Assembly: GCA_913056415.1 (NCBI GenBank)
Contig: CAJXNA010000017.1
Coordinates: forward strand, 1 to 15,035
DNA from: an uncultured Chloroflexota bacterium
GTDB taxonomy: Bacteria; Chloroflexota; Dehalococcoidia; SM23-28-2; RBG-16-64-32
Direction of reading: 5' to 3'
Length of the DNA stretch: 15,035 nt
The stretch's first letter is position 1. Each line of letters starts with the position of its first letter. The notes under the pieces were generated by a model. It had not been told where the DNA came from and made no database searches. It saw only the letters and a program-made list of their open reading frames with translations. Shown piece by piece: positions 14,919 to 15,035 of this stretch. Both the position numbers and the translations under genes were made by a program.

Positions 14919-15035
14919 ATGAGACGGAAGCTCCTGATTTTGGCGATGACTGCCCTGTTCGTCGGCCCAGCGATGTTAGGCGGGAACGGGGCGGCGGCCG
15001 ACGCCGATCGTCTCGAGATCTCGACCCTGTCCAGC
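14919..15035 (+). CDS. Secreted protein of unknown function, N-terminal part only
   Basis: Only the first 39 residues are in the window; the frame is open to the right edge. They form a typical Sec signal peptide: basic MRRK, a hydrophobic core LLILAMTALFVGPAML, and an AAA|DAD-like cleavage site near residues 25-27. The mature protein would start with an acidic stretch (DADRLEIS). The gene has its own consensus promoter, a structured leader and a strong ribosome binding site, which points to high and probably regulated expression. No family can be recognised from this fragment. Confidence 0.8.
   Translation, partial: MRRKLLILAMTALFVGPAMLGGNGAAADADRLEISTLSS

Overview
The window looks like a piece of a high-GC bacterial chromosome, most likely Chloroflexota (Dehalococcoidia-like or a related lineage). 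This rests on three things. The block rnc-smc-ftsY is present. A large Agl23/TIGR03663-type membrane protein is present, a family I recall as patchily distributed in Chloroflexi and archaea. The genes have compact spacing. The assignment is an inference from gene content; there is no rRNA or marker alignment behind it. No phage, transposase, CRISPR array, tRNA or rRNA is visible.

Layout: (1) 13-1281, minus strand: a tRNA nucleotidyltransferase/poly(A) polymerase family gene. It is divergent from the next block across a 190-bp regulatory gap that holds back-to-back promoter elements and repeated GGTTAGC motifs. (2) 1471-6974, plus strand: rnc (RNase III), smc (chromosome condensin) and ftsY (SRP receptor). 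ftsY seems to have its own promoter placed so close to its start codon that the mRNA would be leaderless. It also carries an in-frame insert that looks like a dispersed palindromic repeat in its N-G linker. (3) 6975-7185: a non-coding gap with an 18-bp palindrome and CACAGAT repeats. (4) 7186-12083: two translationally coupled (4-nt overlap) polytopic membrane proteins of the GT-C glycosyltransferase-like class. The second keeps the Agl23/TIGR03663 DE and HGP signatures and ends in a six-bladed NHL beta-propeller. The first is a paralogue that has lost both signatures. (5) 12184-14716: a NuoE-like/NuoF-like pair forming an NADH-oxidising, FMN and Fe-S diaphorase module, with no catalytic partner gene following it here. 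(6) 14717-15035: a palindrome, a strong consensus promoter, a structured roughly 125-nt leader, a strong ribosome binding site and the start of a secreted protein cut by the window edge.

Functionally the window mixes housekeeping (tRNA 3'-end maturation, RNA processing, chromosome segregation, membrane protein targeting) with an envelope glycosylation-type locus of unknown substrate and a soluble NADH dehydrogenase module. The points most worth a second look are: the catalytic/degenerate pair of Agl23-like proteins with a fused NHL propeller; the clean loss of exactly one of two ferredoxin clusters in the NuoF-like protein; the repeat-derived insert in ftsY; the RNase III active-site substitution; and the unassigned leader RNA at the right edge.
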